Assembly (NCBI GenBank): GCA_029865945.1
Contig: JARXAH010000076.1
Location: forward strand, 1 to 61,426
DNA from: Bacteriovoracaceae bacterium
GTDB taxonomy: Bacteria > Bdellovibrionota > Bacteriovoracia > Bacteriovoracales > Bacteriovoracaceae
DNA length: 61,426 nt
Reading direction: 5' to 3'
The notes below the pieces were generated by a model. That model saw nothing but the letters and a program-made list of their open reading frames with translations, was not told the DNA's origin and made no database searches. Below, in pieces: positions 1-8,447 of this stretch (the stretch's first letter is position 1; the number at the start of each line of letters is the position of its first letter). Made by a program: the position numbers and the translations under genes.

Positions 1-980
1 TTCATCGCAACTTGAGGAGCGAATGCAAATTGCCCATCAGGCGATATGTTATCGTTTAAGTTCGATGGATGATCCCAACTTGCTCCATTAAAGTAGGAAT
101 AAAAAATTTGTTCACTTGCTCCATCAGCTTGCTCCCAAGTAATGACAATTTTTCCATTACTATTCATCGCAACTTGAGGGGATCTTGCAGCTTGCCCATT
201 GGGAGAAATGTTGTCACTTAAATTAGAGGGATGATCCCAACTAATGCCATCAAAGTAGGAATAAAAAATTTGAAGATTTGCCCCATCAGACTGCTCCCAA
301 GTTATTAAAATTTTCCCATTTGTATTCATAGCAACTTGAGGTGCGTGTGCAGATTGCACATCAGGCGATATGTTGTCGGTTAAGCTCGAGGGATGATCCC
401 AACTTACCCCGTCAAAATAAGAATAAAAAATTTGGTAGCTAAACCCATCCGATTGCTCCCAACAAATTAAAATTTTTCCATCATTGTTCATTGCAATTTT
501 TGAATAAAATGCATCTTGTCCATCGGGAGAAATATTGTCACTTAAACTGGTTGGATGAACCCAACTTGCTCCATTAAAGTAGGAATAAAAAATTTGTCCT
601 TTTGAACCATCAGATTGCTGCCAGCTAATTAAAATTTTTCCTAAAACATTCATCGCAACTTGAGGACTAAAAGCATTTTGTCCATCTGGAGAAATATTAT
701 CGTTTAAGCTCGATGGATGATTCCAGGTTACACCGTCAAAGTAAGAACAAAAAATTTGGTAATTTGTTCCATCAGATTGTGTCCAAGTAATTACTATTTT
801 CCCTCCAATATTCGTGGCGATTTGAGGTGAATAGGCATCTTGTCCACTAGGAGAAATATGATCACTTAGGCTTATTGGGTGATGCCAAGTATTACCATCA
901 AAGTAGGAATAAAAAATTTGGAAATTGGCCCCATCAAACTGGTTCCAACTAATGACGATATGGCCTAATTCATCAAAAAC
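1..980 (-). repeat. Tandem 162-bp coding repeat (54-aa units)
   Basis: Equivalent points of the unit (the codons for VAMN or its variants) fall at about 3, 165, 327, 489, 651 and 813, exactly 162 bp apart with no indels. Units differ mainly by scattered substitutions. The array is entirely within the lipoprotein reading frame. Confidence 0.9.
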
Positions 981-1187
981 TGCTTTTGGCTGACCAGACT
1001 CAAAGGAATTTACACTTGAAAATACTATTGGGAGGCTTGCTTTCCATGATGCAAGGGCATTATTTTCATTTGTTGGATTAATTTTAGTTCCAGGGCCAAC
1101 ATTAACTAGGTCGCCTAAATTTCTAAAGCAAGATGAAAGATGTAAAATGAGAGCAAGAAAAATAAAATAAAATTTAATGGTAACCAT
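1..1187 (-). CDS. Repeat-containing lipoprotein, 3' end missing (runs off left edge)
   Basis: Reading leftward from an ATG at 1187, the protein opens with a hydrophobic signal peptide and a lipobox (LSSC, Cys20), so it should be a lipid-anchored envelope protein. After a linker of about 60 residues it becomes a string of near-identical 54-residue repeats with the core pattern GKIxITWEQSDG, QIFYSYFDG, W-x-HPSxLxDNISPDGQ. At least six full units are visible and the frame is still open at position 1. The regular Trp/Tyr/Gly spacing and Asp-Gly turns suggest blades of a beta-propeller, possibly sialidase-like or surface-binding. The fold is inferred; the repeats and lipobox are seen directly. The length and C-terminus are unknown because the gene leaves the window. 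Confidence 0.8.
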   Translation of the reverse strand, partial: MVTIKFYFIFLALILHLSSCFRNLGDLVNVGPGTKINPTNENNALASWKASLPIVFSSVNSFESGQPKAVFDELGHIVISWNQFDGANFQIFYSYFDGNTWHHPISLSDHISPSGQDAYSPQIATNIGGKIVITWTQSDGTNYQIFCSYFDGVTWNHPSSLNDNISPDGQNAFSPQVAMNVLGKILISWQQSDGSKGQIFYSYFNGASWVHPTSLSDNISPDGQDAFYSKIAMNNDGKILICWEQSDGFSYQIFYSYFDGVSWDHPSSLTDNISPDVQSAHAPQVAMNTNGKILITWEQSDGANLQIFYSYFDGISWDHPSNLSDNISPNGQAARSPQVAMNSNGKIVITWEQADGASEQIFYSYFNGASWDHPSNLNDNISPDGQFAFAPQVAM

Positions 1188-1215
1188 GATTTTACCTACA
1201 AGATTTTAACACCTA

Positions 1216-1391
1216 ATACCAAACCTATTAAATAATCTTCATCGTTGTCAGGCATCGGTTTCACCGCCTACGACGTGACAGTGTTTGAAAGTGCCAACAC
1301 ACTTTCAAATCGTCTCAGCGCTTCAACCTCATGAAGAGTAAAGCCATTTACTCTTCACTCCTAGATGAAGATTATTTTCTAGGCTTGGTAT
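1216..1391. repeat. 176-bp inverted-repeat element with internal hairpins (MITE/REP-like)
   Basis: The ends are imperfect inverted repeats of about 28 bp. The left arm begins ATACCAAACCTA and contains AATAATCTTCATC; the right arm is its complement and ends TAGGCTTGGTAT. Inside are two further hairpins: TTTGAAAGTG with CACTTTCAAA, and GAAGAGTAAA with TTTACTCTTC. There is no room for a transposase. The form suggests a small non-autonomous element or a structured intergenic repeat. Its right end lies inside the adjacent leftward frame and supplies that frame's last codons. Confidence 0.6.
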
Positions 1392-1584
1392 AACTAAAAG
1401 TTGGCTCCGTGCCTCTTTCTTCAATTACTATTCTACTAAATTTCTGGATTGCTTTAAATTTCGATGTGTTAATAGGAGTTAAGCGCCCACTAATATGGGC
1501 GAAATTAGTCACATAGTAAGTCATGAGTGTATTGTCATCTGCTTTAAGAAAAACCAAGACTATTAAATTAAATGCGGATTTTAT
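1372..1584 (-). pseudogene. Remnant of a small secreted protein, end supplied by the inverted-repeat element
   Basis: The leftward frame is open from about 1584 to a TAA at 1372 and reads like real protein (TYYVTNFAHISGRLTPINTS). The hydrophobic start (KSAFNLIVLVFLKA) resembles a signal peptide, but the codon where ATG would be expected is ATA at 1584; the only possible start is TTG at 1557. The last residues (YTKPRK) are encoded by the right arm of the inverted-repeat element, so the original 3' part seems to have been replaced. It is called a pseudogene because of the missing start and the element-derived end. A short TTG-started gene cannot be excluded. Confidence 0.4.
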
Positions 1585-1647
1585 GAAATGATACGATCAC
1601 ACACTAGAGCAGATCGAACAGATCCATTACATTCTCGGTATTAGTTA

Positions 1648-2001
1648 TTAGGAAGTAAAATAACTTGGTTTATCCATTTCCCTAATTTCCACACTTAAAT
1701 AAATTTTTTTATTTTTAATTTTTTCGCCATGTTTCTCAAGTAATTCTTTAAACGTTTTACAATAAGAAGCTCTAAGTTCAATGGTTCGTCCTTCTAGGAT
1801 GGCAAAGGTCAGATGAATCATAGATATTTCTTCGCCCTCGATTCCGTTTAAAACGGATTCATGTGACACTAACCTACTCTTCACTCGGTTGATATCAATT
1901 CCCTCTAAGTCTTTCGTGGCCATGTGTGCGGTGTGTAGCAACAACTTGGTATCTAATTCCTTTTCTAAATTTTTTGAATATTCAATGGTTAAGTGAGGCA
2001 T
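1648..2001 (-). CDS. 5-carboxymethyl-2-hydroxymuconate isomerase family protein
   Basis: This 117-residue protein begins MPHLTIEYS, the characteristic start of the CHMI branch of the tautomerase superfamily. In that family Pro-2, exposed after Met removal, is the catalytic base that moves protons in unsaturated keto acids. Length and N-terminal strand fit the family (about 115-130 residues). No other homoprotocatechuate-pathway genes are nearby, so the true substrate is unclear. The gene starts one base after the folA stop codon and is probably the last gene of a thyA-folA-isomerase transcript. Confidence 0.8.
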   Translation of the reverse strand: MPHLTIEYSKNLEKELDTKLLLHTAHMATKDLEGIDINRVKSRLVSHESVLNGIEGEEISMIHLTFAILEGRTIELRASYCKTFKELLEKHGEKIKNKKIYLSVEIREMDKPSYFTS

Positions 2002-2002
2002 A

Positions 2003-2515
2003 TTATTTTTTCCAAATTTCTAGGTGCCAAGGAAATTCTTCTTGGGCACCGGGTTCGTTTTTAATTTTTTCTTCTAAATGCCAGGGAGGAGAGGCAAATT
2101 CAGGGAAATAGGTATCACCGCCAACAACTTTAGTTTCGATGCGGCTAATAAGAATACTGGTGGCGACGGCCAAATAGAGAGAATAAATTTCTGCGCCGCC
2201 CACCACAAAAATTTTATTTTTCTTATTTTGCACGGCCCAATCTTCGATCGATTTTTGGGAGGAAAAAAATAAAAAACCATCTTTTTGATGAGTAGTATTT
2301 CTTGAAAGTACTAAGTTATCGCGATTCGGTAGTGCCCCTTTCAGACTTTCACAAGTTTTCCTTCCCATGATCATGGGGTGCCCTTCGGTGGTTTTCTTAA
2401 AATGCTTAAAGTCGCTCGGGATGTGCCAAGGTAATGTTCCCGAGAGTCCCATGACGCCACCCAAGTCGACGGCAGCGATTAAAATATATTCGATTTCACT
2501 CACGGCATCTTTCAT
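2003..2515 (-). CDS. folA: Dihydrofolate reductase
   Basis: The enzyme reduces dihydrofolate to tetrahydrofolate with NADPH, regenerating the cofactor oxidised by thymidylate synthase. The 170-residue protein has the family landmarks in order: a start strand [11 protein letters not shown], the substrate-site [13 protein letters not shown], the NADPH-site [17 protein letters not shown], and the late [11 protein letters not shown]. The acidic active-site residue is the Asp of IPSDF. The start codon overlaps the thyA stop by four bases, which indicates translational coupling; the pairing is metabolically sensible. Confidence 0.95.
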   Translation of the reverse strand: MKDAVSEIEYILIAAVDLGGVMGLSGTLPWHIPSDFKHFKKTTEGHPMIMGRKTCESLKGALPNRDNLVLSRNTTHQKDGFLFFSSQKSIEDWAVQNKKNKIFVVGGAEIYSLYLAVATSILISRIETKVVGGDTYFPEFASPPWHLEEKIKNEPGAQEEFPWHLEIWKK

Positions 2516-3306
2516 ACGGCGACAGGTGCTTTAATGGAAGGGTGGGAGACGTAATTTAAAAGTTCAATATCGCCGTAAGTAAAATCATCGATCGTCTTCG
2601 AATCACTATTGATACGAAGCTGCGGCAAAGGATAGTGATCGCGGGTCAACTGAAGTTTGGATTGCTCAATGTGATTCGTATAGAGATGCACGTCACCAAA
2701 AGTGTGAACAAAATCGCCCACGTTTAAGTTGCAAACTTTGGCCACCATGTGAGTAAGGAGAGCGTAAGACGCAATATTAAAAGGAACGCCTAGAAAAACA
2801 TCGGCAGACCTTTGATATAACTGGCAGGACAATTTTCCATCCTGAACATAAAATTGAAAAAATGTGTGACAAGGTGGTAGCGCCATTTTATCAACGAGGG
2901 CCACATTCCACGCACTCACCAGCAGGCGCCGGGAGTGTGGATTAGATTTTATTTGTTCAATCACTTGCTTGATTTGATCAATTTTTTCGCCATTGGGCGC
3001 GGGCCAACTTCGCCACTGCACACCGTAAACTGGGCCAAGATCGCCATTCGCATCTGCCCACTCATCCCAAATCGTCACACCATTTTCTTTTAAAAATTTT
3101 GTATTCCCTTCGCCCCTCAAAAACCAGAGCAATTCAATCGCTACAGATTTGAAATGCACTTTTTTAGTGGTGAGGAGGGGAAATCCTTTTTGCAAATCAA
3201 AGCGCATTTGGTGGCCAAAGAGAGAAAGGGTTCCAGTTCCGGTGCGATCGGATCTCTTGTCTCCCTTCTTTAAAATCATTTCAAGAAGCTCATGATAATT
3301 TTGCAT
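2512..3306 (-). CDS. thyA: Thymidylate synthase
   Basis: ThyA methylates dUMP to dTMP using methylene-tetrahydrofolate and yields dihydrofolate for the adjacent FolA. A longer frame begins at 3366, but the ATG at 3306 is preferred: it has GAGGA about 11 bases upstream and gives 264 residues starting MQNYHELL, the usual bacterial ThyA length and start. Visible motifs are [14 protein letters not shown], the catalytic [12 protein letters not shown], and [17 protein letters not shown] with HTFGDVHLY. The promoter region is shared with the divergent NamZ-like gene, whose start is only 34 bp away. Confidence 0.95.
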   Translation of the reverse strand: MQNYHELLEMILKKGDKRSDRTGTGTLSLFGHQMRFDLQKGFPLLTTKKVHFKSVAIELLWFLRGEGNTKFLKENGVTIWDEWADANGDLGPVYGVQWRSWPAPNGEKIDQIKQVIEQIKSNPHSRRLLVSAWNVALVDKMALPPCHTFFQFYVQDGKLSCQLYQRSADVFLGVPFNIASYALLTHMVAKVCNLNVGDFVHTFGDVHLYTNHIEQSKLQLTRDHYPLPQLRINSDSKTIDDFTYGDIELLNYVSHPSIKAPVAV

Positions 3307-3340
3307 GCTTTTTTTCCTCACTAACTGATATAATTTCAAA

Positions 3341-4534
3341 ATGAATTTTAAAACACTCGCCGGCATCGATCACCTTAAAACTATAAATCCTTCCCGCTTT
3401 GATGGAAAGATCGGATTACTGTGCCACGCTGCTTCCGTGGATATAAATTTTAAGCACAGCATTGAAGTGCTCACCGAACTTTTTGGCGAGCGCTTTACGA
3501 CTATTTTCTCCCCTCAGCATGGGTTAATTGGCAACGTCCAAGATAATATGGTGGAATCTCAGCATTTCATCCATCCCTACTTTAAGCGCCCCGTTTATAG
3601 TTTATATAGTGAAACGCGCGCGCCCACTGAAGAAATGCTTAAAAATTGCGACATTATTTTTGTGGATCTTCAGGATGTGGGGTGCCGAATTTATACTTAC
3701 ATTTACTCACTATCCCTACTGATGGAGCAGGCCGCAAAATTACATAAAAAAGTGGTGGTGCTCGATCGCCCCAATCCTATTGGGTTGAGAGAAGAAGACA
3801 TGGAAGGAAATGCTCTCGACCTGAAATATAAATCTTTTGTGGGGATGCACCCACTGCCGGCGCGCCATTCTATGACCTTGGGTGAATTTGCGATGATGGC
3901 CAAAGCGCTTTGGCATCCTAAGTGTGAGTTAGAAGTGGTTTCAGTTTTGAAACTTACCCGGGAAATGCAGTACGAAGAAACGAATCTGCCATGGGTGCTG
4001 CCGTCGCCCAACTTGCCCACCGTGGAGGCGGCCTATACGTTCAACGCGACTGTGATGCTAGAAGGAACGAATGTGAGCGAAGGACGCGGAACAACTCGAT
4101 CTCTAGAAATTATTGGGCATCCGGATTTTTTAGCGTGGGAGAATTTGGATGGCACAAATAAAAAAATGCAAGCGTGTGGGCTGGAAGGTTTTGTTTTAAG
4201 GCCGATGGTTTTTAGGCCCACGTTTCAAAAACATGCGGACCAAGATTGCGGCGGTTTTCAAATTCACGTGACGGACCGAAAAAAATTTCGCCCTTGGCGG
4301 GTGGGCCAAGTACTGATGCAAGAATTTTATTTAAGGCTTGGTGAAAAATTTTTGTGGAAACAACCGCCTTATGAATATGAATATCATTTACTGCCGATTG
4401 ATTTAATTAATGGAACGGACCAACTTCGCCTCTGGATTGAGGGCCGTGGAAGCTACCAAGAACTAGAAGAGATAGAACAGAAAAGCTTAAAGATGTTTAA
4501 AGATGTGAGAAAAAACTTTCTTCTATATTCTTGA
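3341..4534 (+). CDS. DUF1343 / NamZ-like exo-beta-N-acetylmuramidase family protein
   Basis: This 397-residue protein matches the DUF1343 (NamZ) family: a GIDHL start, [56 protein letters not shown] and [15 protein letters not shown]. Characterised members release MurNAc from peptidoglycan fragments. Unlike secreted homologues, no signal peptide is visible, so it may act in the cytoplasm on imported muropeptides. The AmpG-like permease at 58 kb would fit that use. Muramidase activity is inferred from the family. Confidence 0.85.
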   Translation: MNFKTLAGIDHLKTINPSRFDGKIGLLCHAASVDINFKHSIEVLTELFGERFTTIFSPQHGLIGNVQDNMVESQHFIHPYFKRPVYSLYSETRAPTEEMLKNCDIIFVDLQDVGCRIYTYIYSLSLLMEQAAKLHKKVVVLDRPNPIGLREEDMEGNALDLKYKSFVGMHPLPARHSMTLGEFAMMAKALWHPKCELEVVSVLKLTREMQYEETNLPWVLPSPNLPTVEAAYTFNATVMLEGTNVSEGRGTTRSLEIIGHPDFLAWENLDGTNKKMQACGLEGFVLRPMVFRPTFQKHADQDCGGFQIHVTDRKKFRPWRVGQVLMQEFYLRLGEKFLWKQPPYEYEYHLLPIDLINGTDQLRLWIEGRGSYQELEEIEQKSLKMFKDVRKNFLLYS

Positions 4535-4555
4535 ATTTGAGACTACATTCCCTGG

Positions 4556-5872
4556 ATGAATTTTTTTTTTATTTTTATCCTCTCAATCGTTTTCCCCTAT
4601 TCTTTTTCTTCCTTTGCATCAGACTTTAATTTAAAAGATTTACTCGCCCTGTTGGAAAAAGAAAAAATTTACTCAGTAGAATCCTTACTGGCCAAGCTTC
4701 CGAAAACTTTTTTGCAAAACTATACCTTACAATTTCAAGGTACTGGATTGCAGCAGGCGTCACTTGAAAACCCGAGAGTACTTCTATTTGGTGAGAGAGG
4801 AAAACTAGTCATAACCTTTAATGGAGATGAATCTCAACATCAATTCGAACACGTGGAAGTACTTAGATATTCCGACGTAAAAGAAAAATTTGAACTCTTT
4901 GATGTTGATTTTAAAAATCAAACCCTAACGAAGAATCCTCCCATTTGCCTTGCCTGTCATGCAACGATGAGTGGAAGGATTCGTCCTTTTTTTTCTCCTT
5001 ATGCCCAGTGGAGAGGATTTTATGGCGCTGACGACGACTTAATTGGATTAGAAAATAGAAAGGAGCTACGTGCCTTTAATAAAAAGCGCACTCATCACCC
5101 TCGCTACCGATATTTAGAACCGAAAGTAAAGTCATCCTTAAGACTTCAAAAATTTGCTCCCTATGATGGGAATAGAGATCGCAATTACGAAATGCGGCCG
5201 AATCTTCGATTGATGAATGCCTTGTACTGGCTTAATTCAAGGAGTATCACTTTTGAAATGCAAAGACATCCTTTGTATGAAAAATTACTCCCTCTTCTTG
5301 GTGCCCTTTACTTTCCCAAGGAAACAATCGGAAATGAGAAAGAGAATAGCGAGTATAAATTATCCGTAAATATGATCAAAGCGGCCGGATGTAACGAGAA
5401 ACTGATCGCAAATTTTATCAATTACTTTCATGAGCTACACGACTTACTTCTCACTCCTGCCGACAATGATTACCGAAGAAATTATATTAAAATTCAAGAT
5501 TTATTTTCCCTCCTTGGTATTCCAGATGTGGCCGTGACTATGTCGATGCATGGCACCAATCACTATTTGTTTGATTTAGGATTGAAGGTTAATGAAAGCA
5601 GATTTTTGATCAATGGAAAAATTGTTAATGATTTTTATCAGTCGTCATTAAAAGTATTCCCCATTGCAACGAATCCTTTTTTGATTCGCAACTTACCCTT
5701 GGTGGAGGTGGCGAAATCTAACATTAAAAATGAATTTGATCGAAAATTTGTAAGTTACCTTAATGATGTGGCCGTGTTAAGTAATCCCTATCTAAAAGAC
5801 GCGTCTAAGAATGATCGATGCGCTTTCTATGGTTTCATTGATGAAATGCTACAAAAAAGTTTTTACAAGTAA
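4556..5872 (+). CDS. Secreted protein with a single CxxCH motif
   Basis: The 438-residue product has a typical signal peptide (FFFIFILSIVFPY, cut near FASD) and should be exported. Around residue 126 is ICLACHATMSG, a canonical c-type heme attachment motif, followed by RPFFSPYAQWRGFYGADDD. The rest does not look like a classic small cytochrome. A CxxCH followed by a W-x-G-x-YG-x-x-DD block also occurs, as I recall, in uncharacterised Bdellovibrio secreted proteins. Heme binding is possible but unproven; the motif could also form a disulfide or bind metal. It lies 21 bp after the NamZ-like gene and may be cotranscribed. Confidence 0.7.
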   Translation: MNFFFIFILSIVFPYSFSSFASDFNLKDLLALLEKEKIYSVESLLAKLPKTFLQNYTLQFQGTGLQQASLENPRVLLFGERGKLVITFNGDESQHQFEHVEVLRYSDVKEKFELFDVDFKNQTLTKNPPICLACHATMSGRIRPFFSPYAQWRGFYGADDDLIGLENRKELRAFNKKRTHHPRYRYLEPKVKSSLRLQKFAPYDGNRDRNYEMRPNLRLMNALYWLNSRSITFEMQRHPLYEKLLPLLGALYFPKETIGNEKENSEYKLSVNMIKAAGCNEKLIANFINYFHELHDLLLTPADNDYRRNYIKIQDLFSLLGIPDVAVTMSMHGTNHYLFDLGLKVNESRFLINGKIVNDFYQSSLKVFPIATNPFLIRNLPLVEVAKSNIKNEFDRKFVSYLNDVAVLSNPYLKDASKNDRCAFYGFIDEMLQKSFYK

Positions 5873-5901
5873 TTTTCTAGTTGCTGCTTTTACTTTTACT
5901 T

Positions 5902-8319
5902 TTACTTTTTCATCGCCCGATAAATAATTAAAAGTATCCAGATGGAAACGGTAAGTATTCCCGTTACCATGAGTTCGGGTAAACTCATCGGTGTAAGATA
6001 GAAAATTTTTTGAATCGAAGGACTAAACAAGCATCCAGCAATGATGAACAATAATCCCAACAAACCATAAAGGAGTTTTCGTCCTAAATAAGGATAGGAA
6101 TTCCAAGTCACAAAGCCCATATTTGAAATGAGGAGAGATAGCAGTGCCGCACTTCTCGCTTCCTCTATTGATTTTCCTATTTTTAATAAATAAAAATATA
6201 ATCCTAGCGACAAAGTGCTGACGAATAATCCAATGGCGATATCAAAGACCATGGTATTTGTTTTAAAAAAGTTTTTATTTTTTTCTTTAAAACTCGCTAG
6301 AGGCAAATTTTCAAAACAAAAAGCAGAAATAGGATGAACAATAAGTTCAAGCAAGACAACATGGATCGGAAGAAAAAGCGAGGGCATCTTGATGAGCGGA
6401 GGAATCATGGATAGCAAAATGACAGGAGTGTGAAAAGATATTAAAAAGGAAAAACTTCTTCGAAGGCCAGAAAAAATTTTTCTTCCTTCATAAAAAGCAT
6501 TAAGCATTCCCCTAAAATCATTTTTAAGTAAAATCATTTTGGCACTTTGGCGTGCCACATCACTTGCCCCGTGTCCCATACTGATGCCAATATTGGCAAG
6601 CTTCAACGCCGCAGCATCGTTGACTCCATCTCCCGTCATGGCAATAATTTTTCCTTTGGCCTGTAATACTTTTACCATTTCGTATTTTTGTAAAGGAAGC
6701 ACTCGGCAAAAGATGGCCCCATCCAGGTACGCCGCCTGGCGCTGAGCTTCAGAAAATGTTTCAAGTTGAGGGCCGGTAAAAATAAATTCATCCTGGTGAG
6801 TAATGTTTAATTCTTCTGCCACGGCGTGTGCGGTGAGCGGATGATCGCCTGTGATCATTTTAATTTCTATCCCGGCGGTTTGAAATTCATCAATCACGGC
6901 CTTAACTTCTTTTCTTACAGGATCATGAAAGTGAAGGAGCGCCGCAAACGTTAAACTTGTCTCATCTTGCTCTCTAAGCCCTGAAAAGCTGCCTTCTTTA
7001 AATGCCAATCCTAATAATCTTTTTCCTTGAGAGGCATAAATTTCAACTTGCTCTAATATATATTTACGCTTCACACTTGGAACTTCGCAATGTTCAAGCA
7101 CACCCTCAACAGAGCCTTTCATCGCAATCATTTGTTTGCCGCTTCCCTTTTCTTCCCACACATGGGACATATGCTTACCTTTCGTTTCAAAAAGGTAATC
7201 ATGCTTCAAGAACCAACCTTTTAATTTGGGAATATAGGCGGTCGCTTCTTGGTAAATGGATTTTTCCATAGCATCCACAACGACAACTTCACATGCCATG
7301 AGTGCGATCTGCCAAAGTTTCTTTTCTGAAACGATATTGATTTCACTATCATTTTCCAGTTTCGTCGACATCGGTTGAAGTTGAGTGAGTTTAAAAATTC
7401 CTTCGGTAAGCGTTCCCGTTTTATCGGTCGCAAGCACATCTACGCTTCCCAGCGCCTCAACGCTCGGAAGCGATTTCACCAGTACGCCCACACGAGAAAG
7501 TCTCCAGGCACCCATGGCCAAGTAGATAGTAAAGACTAGGGGGAATTCCTCGGGAATGACGGCCATCGCAAAAGTAAGCGCTGCAATGAGCGATGCAAAA
7601 AATTCTTTCCCTTGAATCCAATTAATGAAAAATAAAATCGCACATAGAATCAGAGCAATCCAAATAACCCAAGTGACAAATTTATTCATTTGGATTTCAA
7701 GAGGGCCTTTGGTTTGTGGAGATTTTTGAAGCAGATGGGCCAGTTTCCCCCATTTCGTTTCATTGCCGATACTTTCAACAATACCCATCCCTCTACCTTG
7801 AATGATGGCCGTTCCTGCAAAAAATTTATTCTTTTCTATTTTTTCCACGGGTAGAGATTCACCGGTGAGTGATGATTCGTTGATGGATAATTGGTGGGAT
7901 TCCAAAATTTCTCCATCGGCCACCAAGATTTGCCCTTCATCTAAGGAGAGAATATCACCAGGTAAAAGTTCCACTTCTGAAACACTTTGCCACTTACCAT
8001 CCCTGAGGACTCTTACCTCGGATTTCAATTTTTTTTTCAGCGATTTGAGTGCGTTTTGAGAGCGAAAATTTAATACAACATCGACGGCAATCATGGGTAT
8101 TGTGGAGATGAGTAAAATTTGGCCGTCTGATATTTGCCCTAAGAAAAAATAAATGACCGCTAGTACGATGAGCATGATGACCATGGGATCGAATAAGGCG
8201 TGAACAAAACTAAACCAAGTTGATTCCCTCAAAGTTAAGGGGGATTCCCACTCATTAAATCCAAATTTTTCTCTTAAAGATGAAATTTCAGATTCAAGAA
8301 GGCCTGAAGATTGATTCAT
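5902..8319 (-). CDS. Cation-transporting P-type ATPase (P2 type)
   Basis: The 805-residue membrane pump has all hallmark sites: TGES (152-155) in the actuator domain, phosphorylated Asp299 in DKTGTLTEG, KGSVEGVLEHC in the nucleotide domain, TGDHPLTA, and TGDGVNDAAALK in the hinge. The transmembrane motif PEEFP (256-260) replaces the PEGLP of many Ca2+ pumps and points to the broad bacterial P2 group rather than heavy-metal P1B pumps. There are no N-terminal metal-binding domains. Ten membrane helices are expected, with six in the last third. The ion is not decided by sequence: Ca2+, Mn2+, Na+ or K+ are possible. It appears monocistronic. Confidence 0.88.
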   Translation of the reverse strand: MNQSSGLLESEISSLREKFGFNEWESPLTLRESTWFSFVHALFDPMVIMLIVLAVIYFFLGQISDGQILLISTIPMIAVDVVLNFRSQNALKSLKKKLKSEVRVLRDGKWQSVSEVELLPGDILSLDEGQILVADGEILESHQLSINESSLTGESLPVEKIEKNKFFAGTAIIQGRGMGIVESIGNETKWGKLAHLLQKSPQTKGPLEIQMNKFVTWVIWIALILCAILFFINWIQGKEFFASLIAALTFAMAVIPEEFPLVFTIYLAMGAWRLSRVGVLVKSLPSVEALGSVDVLATDKTGTLTEGIFKLTQLQPMSTKLENDSEINIVSEKKLWQIALMACEVVVVDAMEKSIYQEATAYIPKLKGWFLKHDYLFETKGKHMSHVWEEKGSGKQMIAMKGSVEGVLEHCEVPSVKRKYILEQVEIYASQGKRLLGLAFKEGSFSGLREQDETSLTFAALLHFHDPVRKEVKAVIDEFQTAGIEIKMITGDHPLTAHAVAEELNITHQDEFIFTGPQLETFSEAQRQAAYLDGAIFCRVLPLQKYEMVKVLQAKGKIIAMTGDGVNDAAALKLANIGISMGHGASDVARQSAKMILLKNDFRGMLNAFYEGRKIFSGLRRSFSFLISFHTPVILLSMIPPLIKMPSLFLPIHVVLLELIVHPISAFCFENLPLASFKEKNKNFFKTNTMVFDIAIGLFVSTLSLGLYFYLLKIGKSIEEARSAALLSLLISNMGFVTWNSYPYLGRKLLYGLLGLLFIIAGCLFSPSIQKIFYLTPMSLPELMVTGILTVSIWILLIIYRAMKK

Positions 8320-8377
8320 AAATTTTTATTTTTTAGTAAGAGGTATGGATGAGTCTGTATGATCTATTTGTAGCGAT

Positions 8378-8434
8378 AAAAATTGAACTCGTCACTTAAA
8401 TTAAGATGAAAATATAATTAAGTAACGAGTTCAA
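8378..8434 (-). terminator. Rho-independent terminator of the subtilase gene
   Basis: Fourteen bases after the subtilase stop codon is a stem of about 20 bp: TTGAACTCGTTACTTAATTA, read leftward from 8434, pairs with its near-perfect complement ending at 8383. A run of five T follows on the minus strand. It separates the subtilase from the P-type ATPase. Confidence 0.8.
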
Positions 8435-8447
8435 AATAAACAATACT

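Noticed and set aside
1-980. Regular 162-bp repeats as a CRISPR or satellite array
   Set aside because: The period is a multiple of three, the repeats keep one open frame, and they encode a coherent 54-residue unit behind a signal peptide.
5880-5910. TTTTAC short tandem repeat near the end of the P-type ATPase gene
   Set aside because: Only about three imperfect copies of simple sequence between converging gene ends; no evidence of function.
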